The notes under the pieces: generated by a model
The model's input: only the letters and a program-made list of their open reading frames with translations
What the model was told of the DNA's origin: nothing
Databases searched by the model: none
Program-made: the position numbers and the translations under genes
In this document: positions 21,509-32,729 of the stretch, piece after piece
How positions within the stretch are numbered: position 1 is the stretch's first letter
How the letters are laid out: each line of letters opens with the position of its first letter
Assembly (NCBI GenBank): GCA_035771175.1
Contig: CM069603.1
Location: 23,722,286 to 23,786,285 of the forward strand
DNA length: 64,000 nucleotides
Direction: 5' to 3'
DNA from: Paratinospora sagittata
Lineage: Eukaryota > Streptophyta > Magnoliopsida > Ranunculales > Menispermaceae

Positions 21509-23076
21509 CTAGGGTATTCCATAGTGGTTGCATGTTACCTAGTAGATTAAGTTAGAATGCTTAGATGATTTATGGTGCTAATTTGGGATTTTCCATGATG
21601 TGCGTGTTAGTTAGTTCAAATTAGCCATGTTGGCATATTGTAGAGAATTTTCCAATTTTGGGGCTAATGTTGTAATTTGATATGAATTGGGGATCTTTGT
21701 GAATGGTGACTAATTTGGCATGAATTAGATTGATTTATGATGAAATTGGCCTATGATGACCATGTAGAGACCTAGGCCTAAGTGACGGGCTTGTATCATA
21801 ATATTGGGCATATGTGGTGCCCGTGACATGGAAATTGAGATTTATGATTGGATTAGAATGTGTATGGGCCTAATTGGCTATGTTGGGAAATTGGATATGA
21901 GTTGTGTGTATTGAGTATGGTGTTGACCATGAATTGATATGTAAATGTGCATTGACATGTTTTACAACATCTTAATTGGATTTGATAGTGTGTTGGATAC
22001 CATGTGTGGATAGCATTGCCTGTGTGGTGGCTTGGTTGTGAGTAGTTGTTCCTTATGTATATCTTCTATGTCATCTTATCAAATTATATGTGTATGCTGA
22101 AAATCATGAATTGGTTTATTGTGGAATTGCATGTGTGTAAACCCTTGTGGTTTGGTATTCATTGGCTCTCTAGATGAAGCTAGGTGTTCTAGAGGCATGG
22201 TAGGACCTTCCACAGGTGGGATTTTCAATGTTCTATGTCCTGTAGTACCCCAAATGGCTTTAAGGTGTCTTAACGCCTCGTCAAGGAGGATCATTATGTG
22301 TGATGGATGATATTTGAGAGGAAGCTATACCCTGACATGGGAGGACTGATTTGTTGGTCAATATAGCGGAAGCTTGAACTAGAACAAAGAAATGTGAATG
22401 GATTTAACTTGCATAATGGTATTATGGATGCTTGTTGTGTTATGTATTATATGTTTTGTATATTCATGAACATCATTTGTGCATACATAGTTCTTATATC
22501 GATGAGTAACTAATGGCATATTTGAAGGCTATTCATTAGACATAGTTGGCTCACTCTATTTCCCTTTTCAAGGTCCCTTAGACAAAGGCAATAGAGTTAT
22601 CGCTACTTGAGGATCTCGCCACTGCAGAGCTAAGATTTGTGGATGTGAGTGTGGAAGGAGTGTTTTGCATACGTTGTAGTTATGTTTGACATATGTAATT
22701 GGCTTTGTTATTTTGAGCACTTAAAGTACACACTTATAACTCCTAACCCACATGGATAACTTAGTTGTGAGGATGTATAAACACTATGGTGATGGCCTTG
22801 TGGCCTTAGACTTATGCATGTTGGACTTTTGATGTTGATGGACTACGTGATGTGAACATCTTGTATTTAGTTGTTCTTTTATTCTAGATTGTTATGGATC
22901 GTAGTTGTGGATAGTAGAACTGTCACAGACCCATAGGTGTTTGATATTTTACTACGACTTGTAGGGTCTCGATCATTCCATGAATGGAATGGGATGGTTG
23001 GGGATACTTACGTCGAGCGTCTCGCCCTGACATTTTGCATGCTATCCTGTAGGGGATAGTGGTTGCGGTAGCCACA

Positions 23077-23633
23077 CTTAGGGACCTTAAGGATATAGGC
23101 TAATATTTTTCATTGTTTTGGTCATTGCTTTACTTGGATTATGTGTTGACTTTGGTTGGAGGGTTGAATGTTTGTGGCCCTAACTTTACTAATGACTTTT
23201 AATGGTGTTTTCAATGTTGACACCTTTGGATTATGAATCTAAACTTAATGCTTGTTTGTATAAGATAGTCTCTATATGCATGTGAACATGTTTAACTATG
23301 TGTTTTTGTTGTTACCTTTGTAGTTAAACATGTTTAACTATGTTTAACTTTGTGGCACTTACCTTTGTATCCTTTTTGTTGTTGTTGGGGATGGCCTGTC
23401 TCTCCACTATTTGCTCTTGGTTCTTTTTTCTTGTAGAGATCTATTGTTGCCTTGTCTTCTCAAGGGGCAGTTTGGCTAAGTTGCGGTCAAGCCCCTTTGA
23501 TCATCTTACTCTTCTACCCTCATTTTTATTGTTATCTTGTGCGTAGGAAGGAACAGGTTCTTCACCTTTTTATCGGCATGATTCGCAGGCCTTATAAGTT
23601 TTGTTCGCTTGAGCCGTTCGTTATCTTTGTTAC
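23077..23633. other. Spacer continuing the 8896-9587 sequence; no gene seen
   Basis: Continues the interrupted sequence after the LTR target duplication. It holds AT-rich DNA with short repeated GTTTAACTATGT words near 23288-23345. ORFs at 23340-23546 and 23452-23691 have no recognisable motif and overlap in different frames. Confidence 0.5.
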
Positions 23634-23838
23634 TCGATGCACGCGTAGCTTATATTGGGCCTATGACCTTTTCTATTCGATACGTGTATAGCTCACGTTG
23701 GGCCTACAACCTTGGTTATTGATGCGTTTATAGCTCACGTTAGGCCTATGGCCTTTGCTATTTTGATACGTGTATGGCTCATGTTGGGCTTACGACCGTT
23801 GTTATTCGATACGTGTATAGCTCGCGTTTGGGCACAAT
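23634..23838 (+). repeat. 43-bp minisatellite, about 4.8 copies
   Basis: Successive units start at 23634, 23677, 23720, about 23762 and 23805. The unit has the form TCGATACGTGTATAGCTCAC then GTTGGGCCTACRACCTTGGTTAT, 42-43 bp long, and units differ at several positions. It overlaps no recognisable element domain. Confidence 0.85.
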
Positions 23839-24310
23839 ACTGTTAATCTAGTTACCCTCATGTCCCGTACAAGAAAAGATATTTTGATGATTGCAAACCA
23901 CATTCTCATTAAGATGTTATTGCATATATATTGCACATTCAATTATGCATGAAGATTGCTCAAGTTCGATGATGCATGGTGAAAGAGCTATCAACTGTTT
24001 TCAGACTGAAGACCACGATCGTTCGAGATTTAATCTTTATGTTTTTAGAGTCATTTATGGTTGTAAAATCTCAGATGTCACTTGATTCAGCAGACACTAC
24101 TTATGATGCATATTTGCATATTCGCATGAGTTTCAAAAGGAAAACGTTTTGATCAATTTGTTTTTTAAGGATTTACGTTTGGTTTTGATCACTTTTGATT
24201 AATCTTTTAATGATTAGTTTGATCCAAATTTATCGAGCTTTAAACCGATAAATCAAGCTTTGAAAAGATCGAAAAATATCAAAAATCAAAAATCAATTTT
24301 CAGTGCTCCA

Positions 24311-25144
24311 TCAGGACGCTAACAGCTCATCAGGACGCTTATGTGATGGTCAGTCACTTACTGATGAGCCAGCATGTTAGGACTCTAATAGAATGTTAGG
24401 ATACTGATGGTGTATAGGTTGGTGTAACGCCCGTACCTTAGGATGACGTCATTTTAACTTGTAGAAAACATTCACTGAGCTTGCTGTAGCTCACTTCTCT
24501 TTCTTATCATTTCAAGTTCAGATAAGTAGGGAAAGGGGAAGGCTTGACTGTGGAGCACTTCCTGTATTTTTGGTGATGTAGGTGTTTGTACATTTTTGTA
24601 TTTTGGTAAATATGCACATAATAACACCTATTATATATATACTTAACACATAGATGGGTTGTATTTATTGTTATGTATGTTCTTTATATTTTGGACTTAT
24701 GGACTTTTATGGTCGTCATTTTTGGAAGATGTATTTATCTTAATGAATAGATTGTGTCCATATAGTTTGATGCTTGTATGAGATTTATGTTTATTAGGTT
24801 GTTTATATGTGGCTGACGGGACACCAGGGGTTCCGTGCCGGTCATGACATCACTAGTCGTGGGTCGTGATAGTTGGAATGTGTTATATTCATGTTAGGAC
24901 GCTACTCGTCTAGGAGTGCCCTCATAGAACAAACCTAATGATACGTCAAGACTTTGATTGTGCGTCAGCGCGCTTACATATTTCTGGGACTTTTGTGTTT
25001 AACATGCATCAGGACGCTACTCGCAAATTAGCGCCCTCGTTGTTTTCTGGATTTTAAAATTTTCAAGTCCATGAAGATGCTCACACTCTAGGAGCGCCCT
25101 CAAAGGCAGAAACGACAAAACTGTGTGTTGTGCGTCAGGACACT
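24311..25144. repeat. Palindromic-word cluster in the U3 of the copia family B LTR
   Basis: Repeated TCAGGACGCT words and their partners AGCGCCCTC or GAGTGCCCTC occur at about 24311, 24330, 24895, 25012, 25073 and 25135. Some are paired into inverted repeats with short loops (GGACGCTACTCGTCTAGGAG; GGACGCTACTCGCAAATTAG). The cluster ends about 200 bp upstream of the TATA box. Confidence 0.65.
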
Positions 25145-25342
25145 CATGCAATACTGTCAAAAAGCTGATAACTGTGTCAACATGTGTTGTTTTCCGAGCT
25201 TTTTATTTTCATGAAAGCACAGAGGATTCAGGTGTTGTTGCACTATCTAAATCAATCCATTTCCGTAAAACAATTTGACCGTTTGATTTTAAATGGATTT
25301 GAGCGCCAAAAACTTTCTTGAAGACCGAGATTAAGTTTTGTC

Positions 25343-25350
25343 TATATATA
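25343..25350 (+). promoter_or_regulatory. TATA box of the copia family B LTR
   Basis: TATATATA in the context GTCTATATATACTGCACTTC. The second copy has the variant CTATACATACGTACTGC at about 62636-62650 (minus). Confidence 0.6.
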
Positions 25351-26241
25351 CTGCACTTCAAGTTTTTGAGCACATAGAACAACTGATATATACAACTGAG
25401 TATCTTTGAAATTATCTGTGCGAAAAAAGTTTTGAAAGTTCTACTATCATTTTCGCAGTAAAAACTCTGATCATTTTGCGAAAACTCTGATACATTTCTC
25501 TTTGGGATTTATTGATTCTCGTTACAAAACTTTCTCAAATCTATTGAAGAAAAGAAGAGCTTGGAACCTTCAGTATTTCAGTCGATTTTCATAATACATT
25601 TTCTGTTGAATTAGTGTCAACTAGGGTTCAAGGAAAGCTCTGTAAGTATTTCGTTTATTCTTGGTAAAGGAATCAAAACTCTATACTTGTATTTCAGATT
25701 ATTTAGTAACTGTGTGTGTCACTTGGTTTGAGCAAGTATTTCTCATGTTATAACAGTTTTCTCACACTCGTAAGTTTAGAAGGTATAACAGTTTGATTCT
25801 CACCCGTAAAAGTGATGGTAATGGAGTTTGAACAAAATCCTAACTGGGAGGTTAGGTAGTGGATGTAGGCGAGGCCGAACCACTATAAATCCTTTGCGTA
25901 CTATTTCATATTGTTTCTTATTGCATTTTCTCTAAATACTGCCATAACCTCTTAAATATTATTAACTATTTTTTAAAGAAAGGTAATACCTGTCATTGTC
26001 CAATTCACCCCCCTCTTGGACACATCTGGGCCAACAAGTACTTTATTCAGAATTTCAAAATATCATTCATAGTTCATTTATTAATTTTCTCAGATACATC
26101 ACCGGGCCTTATTCGAGTTTTCTCTTATTTGGCCCTAAGTACATTGAACCGAACGTAAAAAATAACCCTCGATTTTTAAAGGTCTATCTTGTTCAAGTCT
26201 TCTTGGGCCCTTTGTGGTGCCGCCCCTCTGTCATCAGTTAG

Positions 26242-26756
26242 TCACACTTTAAGAAGAGCGAATGCGTAACATTCTCTTGAATCCTTTCGATCACCTCGCA
26301 CGATCCTAGTCCCTTCTCCTACGGGGAACTTCATGGTCAGATGGTATGTCGATGCTACTACTTTTAATGCGTTGAAGGTCAGGCATCCGATGATCTCGTT
26401 GAATTGGAGGGGCAGTCTACCACCAGACAATCGATCATCACCATAGATTGAAATGGGAAGTCTCCTGCCATCAGATGTAAAGTGATCATTCCCTTAGGGT
26501 TAACAAAGTCGTCGGTAAACCCAATCAGGGGGTTTATCGACGGTTGTAAGCACGAGTCCGTTATGCTCATGCGCTTGAAGGCTAAGCTAAACAATATGTC
26601 CGCTGAACGTTCTCCATCAATCAGTAGTTTGAGAACCTTATGGTTGGCAATGTCCAAAGTCACGACCAGGGCGTCTGGGTGTGTGAATTGGAGTTCGCAA
26701 ACGTCGTCATCAGTGAACATGATGATGTGCTGGTCCTTTCGAGGTTGTTTCCTCAA
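26242..26756 (-). pseudogene. Tat-like aspartic protease (broken)
   Basis: 26379-26756 contains TDDDVCELQFTHPDALVVTL and DIANHKVLKLLIDGERSADI; the active-site motif is DGER instead of the usual D[TQ]GS, so catalysis is lost. A frame change leads to 26242-26430, with the C-terminal hallmark NALKVVASTYHLTMKFPVGEG and RGDRKDSRECY as in Tat/Retand proteases. The RT that should follow is deleted. Confidence 0.75.
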
Positions 26757-26757
26757 G

Positions 26758-28498
26758 CTAAAACTGAAATGTGAGTCGAGGGGTGGGTTTCATGCCTTGT
26801 GGGCGTATGCTTTCCTTGCCCTGTTCGAATCGCCACCCAAGACTAATCCTCCCATAATGGTGTATATTTTTGTGACTAGTCATGGGGGTCGGGGAGGCAT
26901 GTCTTTGTGCGCCGGAGGGATTGCCTTGTTCGTGGCATATTCCCTCAACTCCCCTCAATTGATCAAGTCTTCGATTTTGTCCTTTAGGTCGTAGCAATCA
27001 GCGGTATTATGACCGTGGTCGCGGTGGTACTTGCAGTACTTCATCCGATTTCTTCATTCTACCTCTGCTCTCATAGGGTGTGAAAGCCGTATTAAGTTTT
27101 GGCGTTCTTCCTTTGTAAGGACCTACTCGACATGGGACGGTGAGCGGGATGTATGCCAACCTAACCCGTTGAGACCGGAGTTCTCCTTGTGGGCGCCTGA
27201 TGTTCTCCAGGCCTTTCTTTTATCTTTTATCTTTTTCTTTTTCTATGAGGGTGTCTCGTCTTTTGTTTGGACATCCCTCGCTGTCTTCGTATCTTCGGTG
27301 TTCATGTACTTCTTCGCTCGGATGAGAAACTCTTCATAGCTTCTGGCTAGGCTCTTGGCTAAAGACCACTAGAATCTGCTTGCTAGAAGTCCCACCATTA
27401 TAGCGGTCAGCCTCACGTCAGGCTAATATCCTTCCACCTGGGATGCTTCATGCGCAAAACATGTTATGTAGTCCTTAAGGGGTTCATTTTTCCTCTACTT
27501 GACCGACAGAAGGTGCGTGGAGGGTTTCCTCGTCTCGTGAAGCCCCACTAACTGGTTTATGAACAATTGTCCGAGCTAGTCGAAAGAACGGATTGATATG
27601 GGTGGTAGCCATTGAAAACAACTCAAGGTTGCTGATAGTTGTATATTTAGATAGGTTTTAGAGAATTATTTAGGTGTGTTTTAGGACATTTTATGCATTA
27701 GTTCATGTGTTTATGTTAATTTTGTTGCAATTATTATTTTAGGATAATTTGGGTTTTTATGCATTAATTTGGTTTATTAGTTTATGATTTGATCCATTTC
27801 ATATTTTAGTGTGTTATTGATTTGATTTTCTTTGTTTTGTAGGTATTTAGATATGTTAGTCATGGTTTTGGATGATGAAAATATGTACAAGAAGGTGCAA
27901 GGGAGAAGCATGAAGAACTAAAGTCCAAAAGAAGAAAAAATTGGCTAAGTCAACAAAAAATCAGGCAAATTGCAATGTTCTGAGCGCCACGGCGTTGAAA
28001 GTGAGCGTCACAGCGCTGGGGTGGTGAAACAGAAAAAAAAAAAAAAAAAAAGTTGTGGTTCTGAGCGCCGCATCGCTGGAAATGAGCTCCTGCACCTACC
28101 ACAACTGATCTTCGATGTCATTGGGGGGAAACTTCTTGTTGCTTGACTCTTGGATGTGGGAGGTGGACGACCGTTCCATCATTACTAGGCCTAGATGACT
28201 TTGTTCATATTGTTCTGTCAGGTTTCATGCGGGCTCCGCAACATTTTCGTCTCAACCCTCGTTTTCAACCACTAAAGATTCGCCTCTCGCAGGCATCGCA
28301 TGATAGGCATGCTCGATCCACTCTAGGATCCCTGCCATTCGGTTGAGTTTCTTAACCACCGTTCCCATCCCTCGTTCAATGCTCCCAAGTTAGAGTTGGG
28401 TAGCTCAATACCCTAAGGTGTCTCCTGCGACGAAGTTGGCGAACTGGTTCTTGGTTTGCAGCATCCTCCTGAGGGGGTTAGATGTTACTCTCACTCAT
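26758..28498 (-). pseudogene. Tat-like gag (deleted and interrupted)
   Basis: The start ATG is at 28498, 22 bp from the Tekay-like insertion. The N-terminal part (28090-28498) is read with stops. The middle, at about 27480-27630, has a LPPISIRSF stretch (LPPGSIxSF in relatives). The later part, at 27250-27340, has EEFLIRAKKYMNTED. The C-terminal segment at 26960-27030 has [20 protein letters not shown], a zinc-binding-type motif with one Cys and His residues. About 100 codons around the insertion of a truncated LTR (27633-28089) are missing. It would encode the capsid protein. Confidence 0.7.
27633..28089 (+). mobile_element. Truncated Athila-like LTR (5' part only) in Tat-like gag
   Basis: Starts TGATAGTTGTATATTTAG, homologous to the solo LTR at 3372 from its first base, but stops after about 457 bp in the GC-rich palindromic zone (GAGCGCCACGGCGTT, GAGCGTCACAGCGCT, GAGCGCCGCATCGCT). 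It holds an A19 run at 28033-28051. No duplication of target bases is seen and gag sequence is lost beside it, which points to a deletion at the 3' side. Confidence 0.75.
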
Positions 28499-28520
28499 GG
28501 TGTTTGGGCAACAGACTTTC

Positions 28521-31500
28521 TGTGACGACCCCACACCCCGGACCACCAACCCCACAGGGGTGGCGTGAGGAACGCCGGGGCGGGACGCCCGTCGTAGGTG
28601 TTCACTGATTTTTATTAGTCTTTTAGAAGCATTTTCCCAATTTCAAGGTATTTTTGACATATTTTGCATATTTTGTGTCTTTGGTTCATTTTAATAATTT
28701 TTATGAGTTGTATAGGTGAGTTTTAGTGGTTTTCATGAATAAAATGCATTAGGTTAGTTTAAGAAAACAAATATGATTTTTAGAAATTTTTTCTAAAATT
28801 ACTAGTGTCATTTTCATGTTATCATGTTTCACATTGCATTTTTAGTATATAGTTGCATTCCGAGTTCTAGCATGTGATTAGTATGATGGATTTACTTGCT
28901 TTTATGTGATGTTTTGTATGTGAATAAGAGCTTTAAAGTGTGGTGAAATGAGGTTAAAACAATGAAGAAAAGTTGCCAAGAACATGTGCGAGAAGTATAC
29001 AAGGAAGTGTACAAGAATGAAGAATAAACAAGAAGAAAAAAATAGAAAAATATTGTTCTTGGCACTGTAGCGCTTGGGAGGGCGTTGCAACGCCCAAAAC
29101 ATGAGAAAATTAGTATTAAATTTTGCCTCAGAGCGCTGCAGCGCTACCCCCTCGAGTGCTGCAGCGCTACCGCACATTTTTGGATTTTTCATCCTTGTAT
29201 TTGGGCAATTTCGACAATTCAAGTCTTAGGTGAAGTAGGGCATATTATATATCATTTTTTAGGGTTTTTCGAGGGAAACAGACTGAAGAAGAGAACAAGG
29301 CGGCTCAGAGGTGAGGAATGCGAAGATTCCACTTGGAAACAAGGAGAAGATTCAAGTCCCAAGATTTTGAGTTTGCTATTCAATGTTTATTATTGAGTGT
29401 TTCTCCATATCTTGTGTTGTTTCCATTCAAACTATGAACTAGTTTTGTTTTCTAGAGAGCACATGGATCTTAACTTGAATATTATGGTTTAATATTAGAT
29501 TTTGTTTATTATCAATAAAATTTCCATAGTTTATTCATGATTTCATATTCTTAATGCTTTCGGTTTCTTGGCCACAAATCGAATGAGTTTAGACTTGGGA
29601 AGATTGTACTCTTTAGTCTGTGTGCTTGATCTACTTAGCCATGTTTATTGGACATTCTCATTGACTTTTGAGCATGAAATTAGGACCATGAGTTCCACTT
29701 GTTCGCTTAAATCGAGATTATGCAAGTTAAGTACCTTTAGATCTCATTTTTAAATTGAACTTTATAACTTGTTTGATCTCTTCTTGAGGCGAAATCCTAG
29801 GAATCACACCAAGAAAGATATGACTTAGGCCATTTTTGGATAGATTGAGCCATAAAGCCTACCTAACTATTATATTACCCCTAGTCACCCTATTTTGAGC
29901 CATTTACCCTGTTTATTGTCACCAAAATTGATTAGCCAAGGCCTTTGATTAAATTTTCCTTGTTTTTACCTAAACACTCTTAACTCCTTGAAAAATGTGA
30001 GTTGTGTTTGGCTTGAGTATTTTTGCATGGGAAAGTATGTGAATATGGGCTTTGGAATGAAAAAGTATGAGAAGGTGATAAAAAAAGGTTCAAAATGTGT
30101 GTTTCATGTGAAAAATAAAAGAAAGAAAAAGATGAAGAATGAAAAGAATAAAAAGAAAAGAAAAATTAGGTTTCTTCATCTATGTATGGAAATGACATAA
30201 GTTTGGGGTGTATACGTAGGTAATGTGAATGAAAAATGTGAAAAATCTAGTTTTGGATAATATGTGGTTTTGGTTCATGTGTAAGGTATGGGATGTGTGC
30301 AAAATATATGTATCAAAGATGTTTTGGGTGTATTGAACTTAAATTTTATCCATTTTGACATACCTTTGACCTTTGGCCTTACATTACAAGCTTAACTTGT
30401 ATTCTAGAGAAGAGATGGATCTTAACTTGAATATTATGGTTTAATATTAGATTTTGTTTATTATCAATAAAATTTCCATAGTTTATTCATGATTTCATAT
30501 TCTTAATGCTTTCGGTTTCTTGCTCGAGAGAGGGTTTTCTAGGTTGGAACCAGGGGATTATGACATCAAATCGTTGTAGAATCCAAAGGTTTACAAGGTT
30601 TCATAAAGTTATAGGAAAATCACAGAGTTTAATGGGTTTTTAGGAATTAGGGTTTTATCGAGAGATCGAATCATAATCTTAATGATACGTTCTAATTCGG
30701 CACTCGAGAGAGGGAATTAGTGACGAGAGGATTTTGACTTATATACTAGGAAATTGATTTGGTGATAAGCATGTCTAAATTACATAATTCAAAGGTTAGG
30801 TGAAATCAATTCTCTAGATATTCTCGTATATATTGATCTTTCTCACAATTTGTTCAGTTTAATTAGTTTTATTTGTTAGTTAAATATTTGAATCCCTACA
30901 ATTTGATTGCTAGATAAAGTTAGAAATTAGTGAAAATGGTAATTGGTGAGGTAAACAATTCCCAGAGGACGACAACCCGATCTTCATCGATTATTACTAC
31001 TATCTGTAACCGTACACTTGCGATCCTACAAATTATTATGTATAAAACTCAACTTATCAGTAGGCACCTCCAACCTCCCCACAACACAACTGAGGCGGTT
31101 GATGCCCTACGAGCCTAAGACAAACCCAAAACATAACCTGATAAACATGTACCATTCTACCATTAATAATAATTCAAGACAAAAGATAAATCGACAAAAA
31201 GTTTGATCACAATCAATACAAATTCCCAATTTAAGCCAATAATGGCATATGCCCCAATTTGCGGAAAGTCTCTACAATAGGACATAGAGTCAAATTAAAC
31301 TAACTCATTCAATTCCCATACAAGTCTAACCATCATAAACCCATATTCAAACTCAAATAGGATTCAATTAGACAATTTTCAAGTCAATTTGATCAACTGA
31401 CTTGATTTGGGTCAAAAGCCCCAATTTTGGGCAAAGTTCCAAAATTAAGCCCTAGGCCAATTTTACACTAAGTCATCATGTTCAGCAATGATAATCACTG

Positions 31501-32673
31501 ATTTAGCAACAAGGATACATAAACAATGCTCATTTATTCAACATAGTTGATATGCAAGTTCAATGGAAAACCCTAAGTTCATTTTCTAGGTTTAGGGCCA
31601 CTACACTTAACTCCAGCAATTTCTTGCGAAAAATTGGGGAAAATGGTGCCATTGGGTTCCAAATCAACCTAGGAACCCAAATCCCTAACATGCATCTCGG
31701 CCCTAAGGGTTTCCAACAAAACCCTAACCCATGCACCAACCAAAAATGTGGTGAAGTGCTTGCAAAATGTACATTGGGTGTAGATCTAGGTCATAGAGGG
31801 TTGTTTCTATCATAAACAAGCTCAAAAGAGAAAAAAATCAGTCAACCTTAGGTTAGGGAAGACCCAAAACTGTGACCCATGGAGAAAGCCACACCATTAG
31901 AAAGCTTACCCTCACCTTCAATGGTGATTTCATGGAAAGAAATGGAGAAAAACACTTACCTTAGGGTGTAGATGGTGAAGATTTCCCTTTGAAACCCTAG
32001 TTTTCCTCCCTTCTTCCTTCTCCAATTCGTCCTTAAGTCATATGAGGAAAGTAGCAACCTTTCCCCCCCTTTAAAACAACGAAAATTGGCTATTTTTCAC
32101 AAAACTATCGTGCCCAGAAAAGTGATGAGCGCGCTACTCCCTCACCAAGAGCACCTAAATTTCGTTTCTTCACTACACGCTCAATATTCATCGGAATTTA
32201 GAGTATGACCAGTCGATTTCCATGTAAAAATTTGCTCCCGACTCATTTCAAATATCCCCAGGTCCATTTGACGTACCAATAATTAATTATCATAAAATCA
32301 ACACATATACACAACATATTCCAATATAATTGTCATATTTACCATGTGTTGAGATACAACCTTCCCATATATGAAAAAAGTGCATTAAACGAGGACATTT
32401 AATGTGGTCTTTTCAACAAGTCACAAGTCAAGGTGATGACTTGTTCAACAAGTTACTTATATGTAGCTTCTCCAACAAGCCACTCACAATAGTATTAATA
32501 TGGCAAATGATATTAATAAAAATAATAACACCATTAATAATACTTTTTTTTATATAAGCTATAATCACAGATCAAACATCAAACACAAAAATAACACAAC
32601 AAGGCAAACACATAGAGTTTGGGCAAAGTGCAAATGGGTTATGGGCTAGATGAAATGATTTCGGGGCATTACA
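28521..32673 (-). mobile_element. 3' LTR of Tekay-1, split by an Athila-like insertion
   Basis: TGTAATGCCCCGAAATC (right end, 32673) to GGGGTCGTCACA (left end, 28521). It is interrupted by 28599-31059 with GTAGG duplicated (28594-28598 and 31060-31064). Without the insert it is about 1687 bp and colinear with 37493-39180. Confidence 0.9.
28599..31059 (+). mobile_element. Rearranged Athila-like LTR unit, TSD GTAGG
   Basis: 2461 bp, TGTTCACTGATTTTT...ACTTATCA, with GTAGG on both sides. It is homologous to the other Athila-like LTRs, but a 108-bp segment occurs twice without a single difference (29463-29570 and 30415-30522). Between the copies lies about 840 bp resembling the Athila 3' noncoding region (for example 29780-29880 and ATAAGTTTGGGGTGT at 30196-30210, compare 91-480 on the minus strand). 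Palindromes AGCGCTGCAGCGCT (29132-29145) and AGTGCTGCAGCGCT (29155-29168) lie upstream of TATATAT (29246-29252). It has no coding content. Confidence 0.85.
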
Positions 32674-32690
32674 TCACACCCACCTTAGAA
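32674..32690 (-). other. Polypurine tract of Tekay-1
   Basis: CTAAGGTGGGTGTGA on the minus strand directly precedes the 3' LTR start TGTAATGCCCC. It follows AAGGACGAAGTTCC, a conserved trailer in chromoviruses. Confidence 0.7.
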
Positions 32691-32729
32691 GGAACTTCGT
32701 CCTTGAAGTTTTAAGGTTAAGAAGTTACC

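Larger units (their letters stand above)
9588..23076 (+). mobile_element. Tekay-like solo LTR, TSD CTTAG, split by SIRE-1
   Basis: The LTR consists of 9588-10420 and 21514-23076 (about 2.4 kb once the 11.1-kb SIRE-1 insertion and its target duplication are removed). It starts TGTGACGCCCTGAAAC and ends GCGGTAGCCACA, and is flanked by CTTAG at 9583-9587 and 23077-23081. Start and end resemble the other Tekay-like LTRs of the window (28521, 37493, 39923, 52371, 56351), but it is the most diverged of them. No internal sequence remains. Confidence 0.9.
23861..26036 (+). mobile_element. Copia LTR (family B, SIRE-like), no TSD
   Basis: 2176 bp, TGTCCCGTACAAG...GGGCCAACA. It is the same family as the minus-strand LTR at 61898-63885 (shared TTTTGATGATTRCAAACCAC start and CCCCCCTCTTGG-type end). 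It contains AGGACGCT/AGCGCCCT palindromic words (24311-25144), a TATA box (25343-25350) and the conserved copia block GTAGTGGATGTAGG...CCGAACCACTATAAATC (about 25856-25892). The flanks CCTCA and AGTAC do not match and no primer site or polypurine tract adjoins, so it is a solo or truncated LTR, probably with a deletion. Confidence 0.8.

Noticed and set aside
23634..23838. CRISPR-like array
   Set aside because: Units are directly tandem without distinct spacers and the context is a plant genome.
23861..26036. Classification as a solo LTR with a target duplication
   Set aside because: Flanks CCTCA and AGTAC do not match under any boundary I tried; left as a solo or truncated LTR without duplication.
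26482..26994. A 170-codon plus-strand ORF
   Set aside because: It is the antisense shadow of the Tat-like protease and gag C-terminus on the minus strand.
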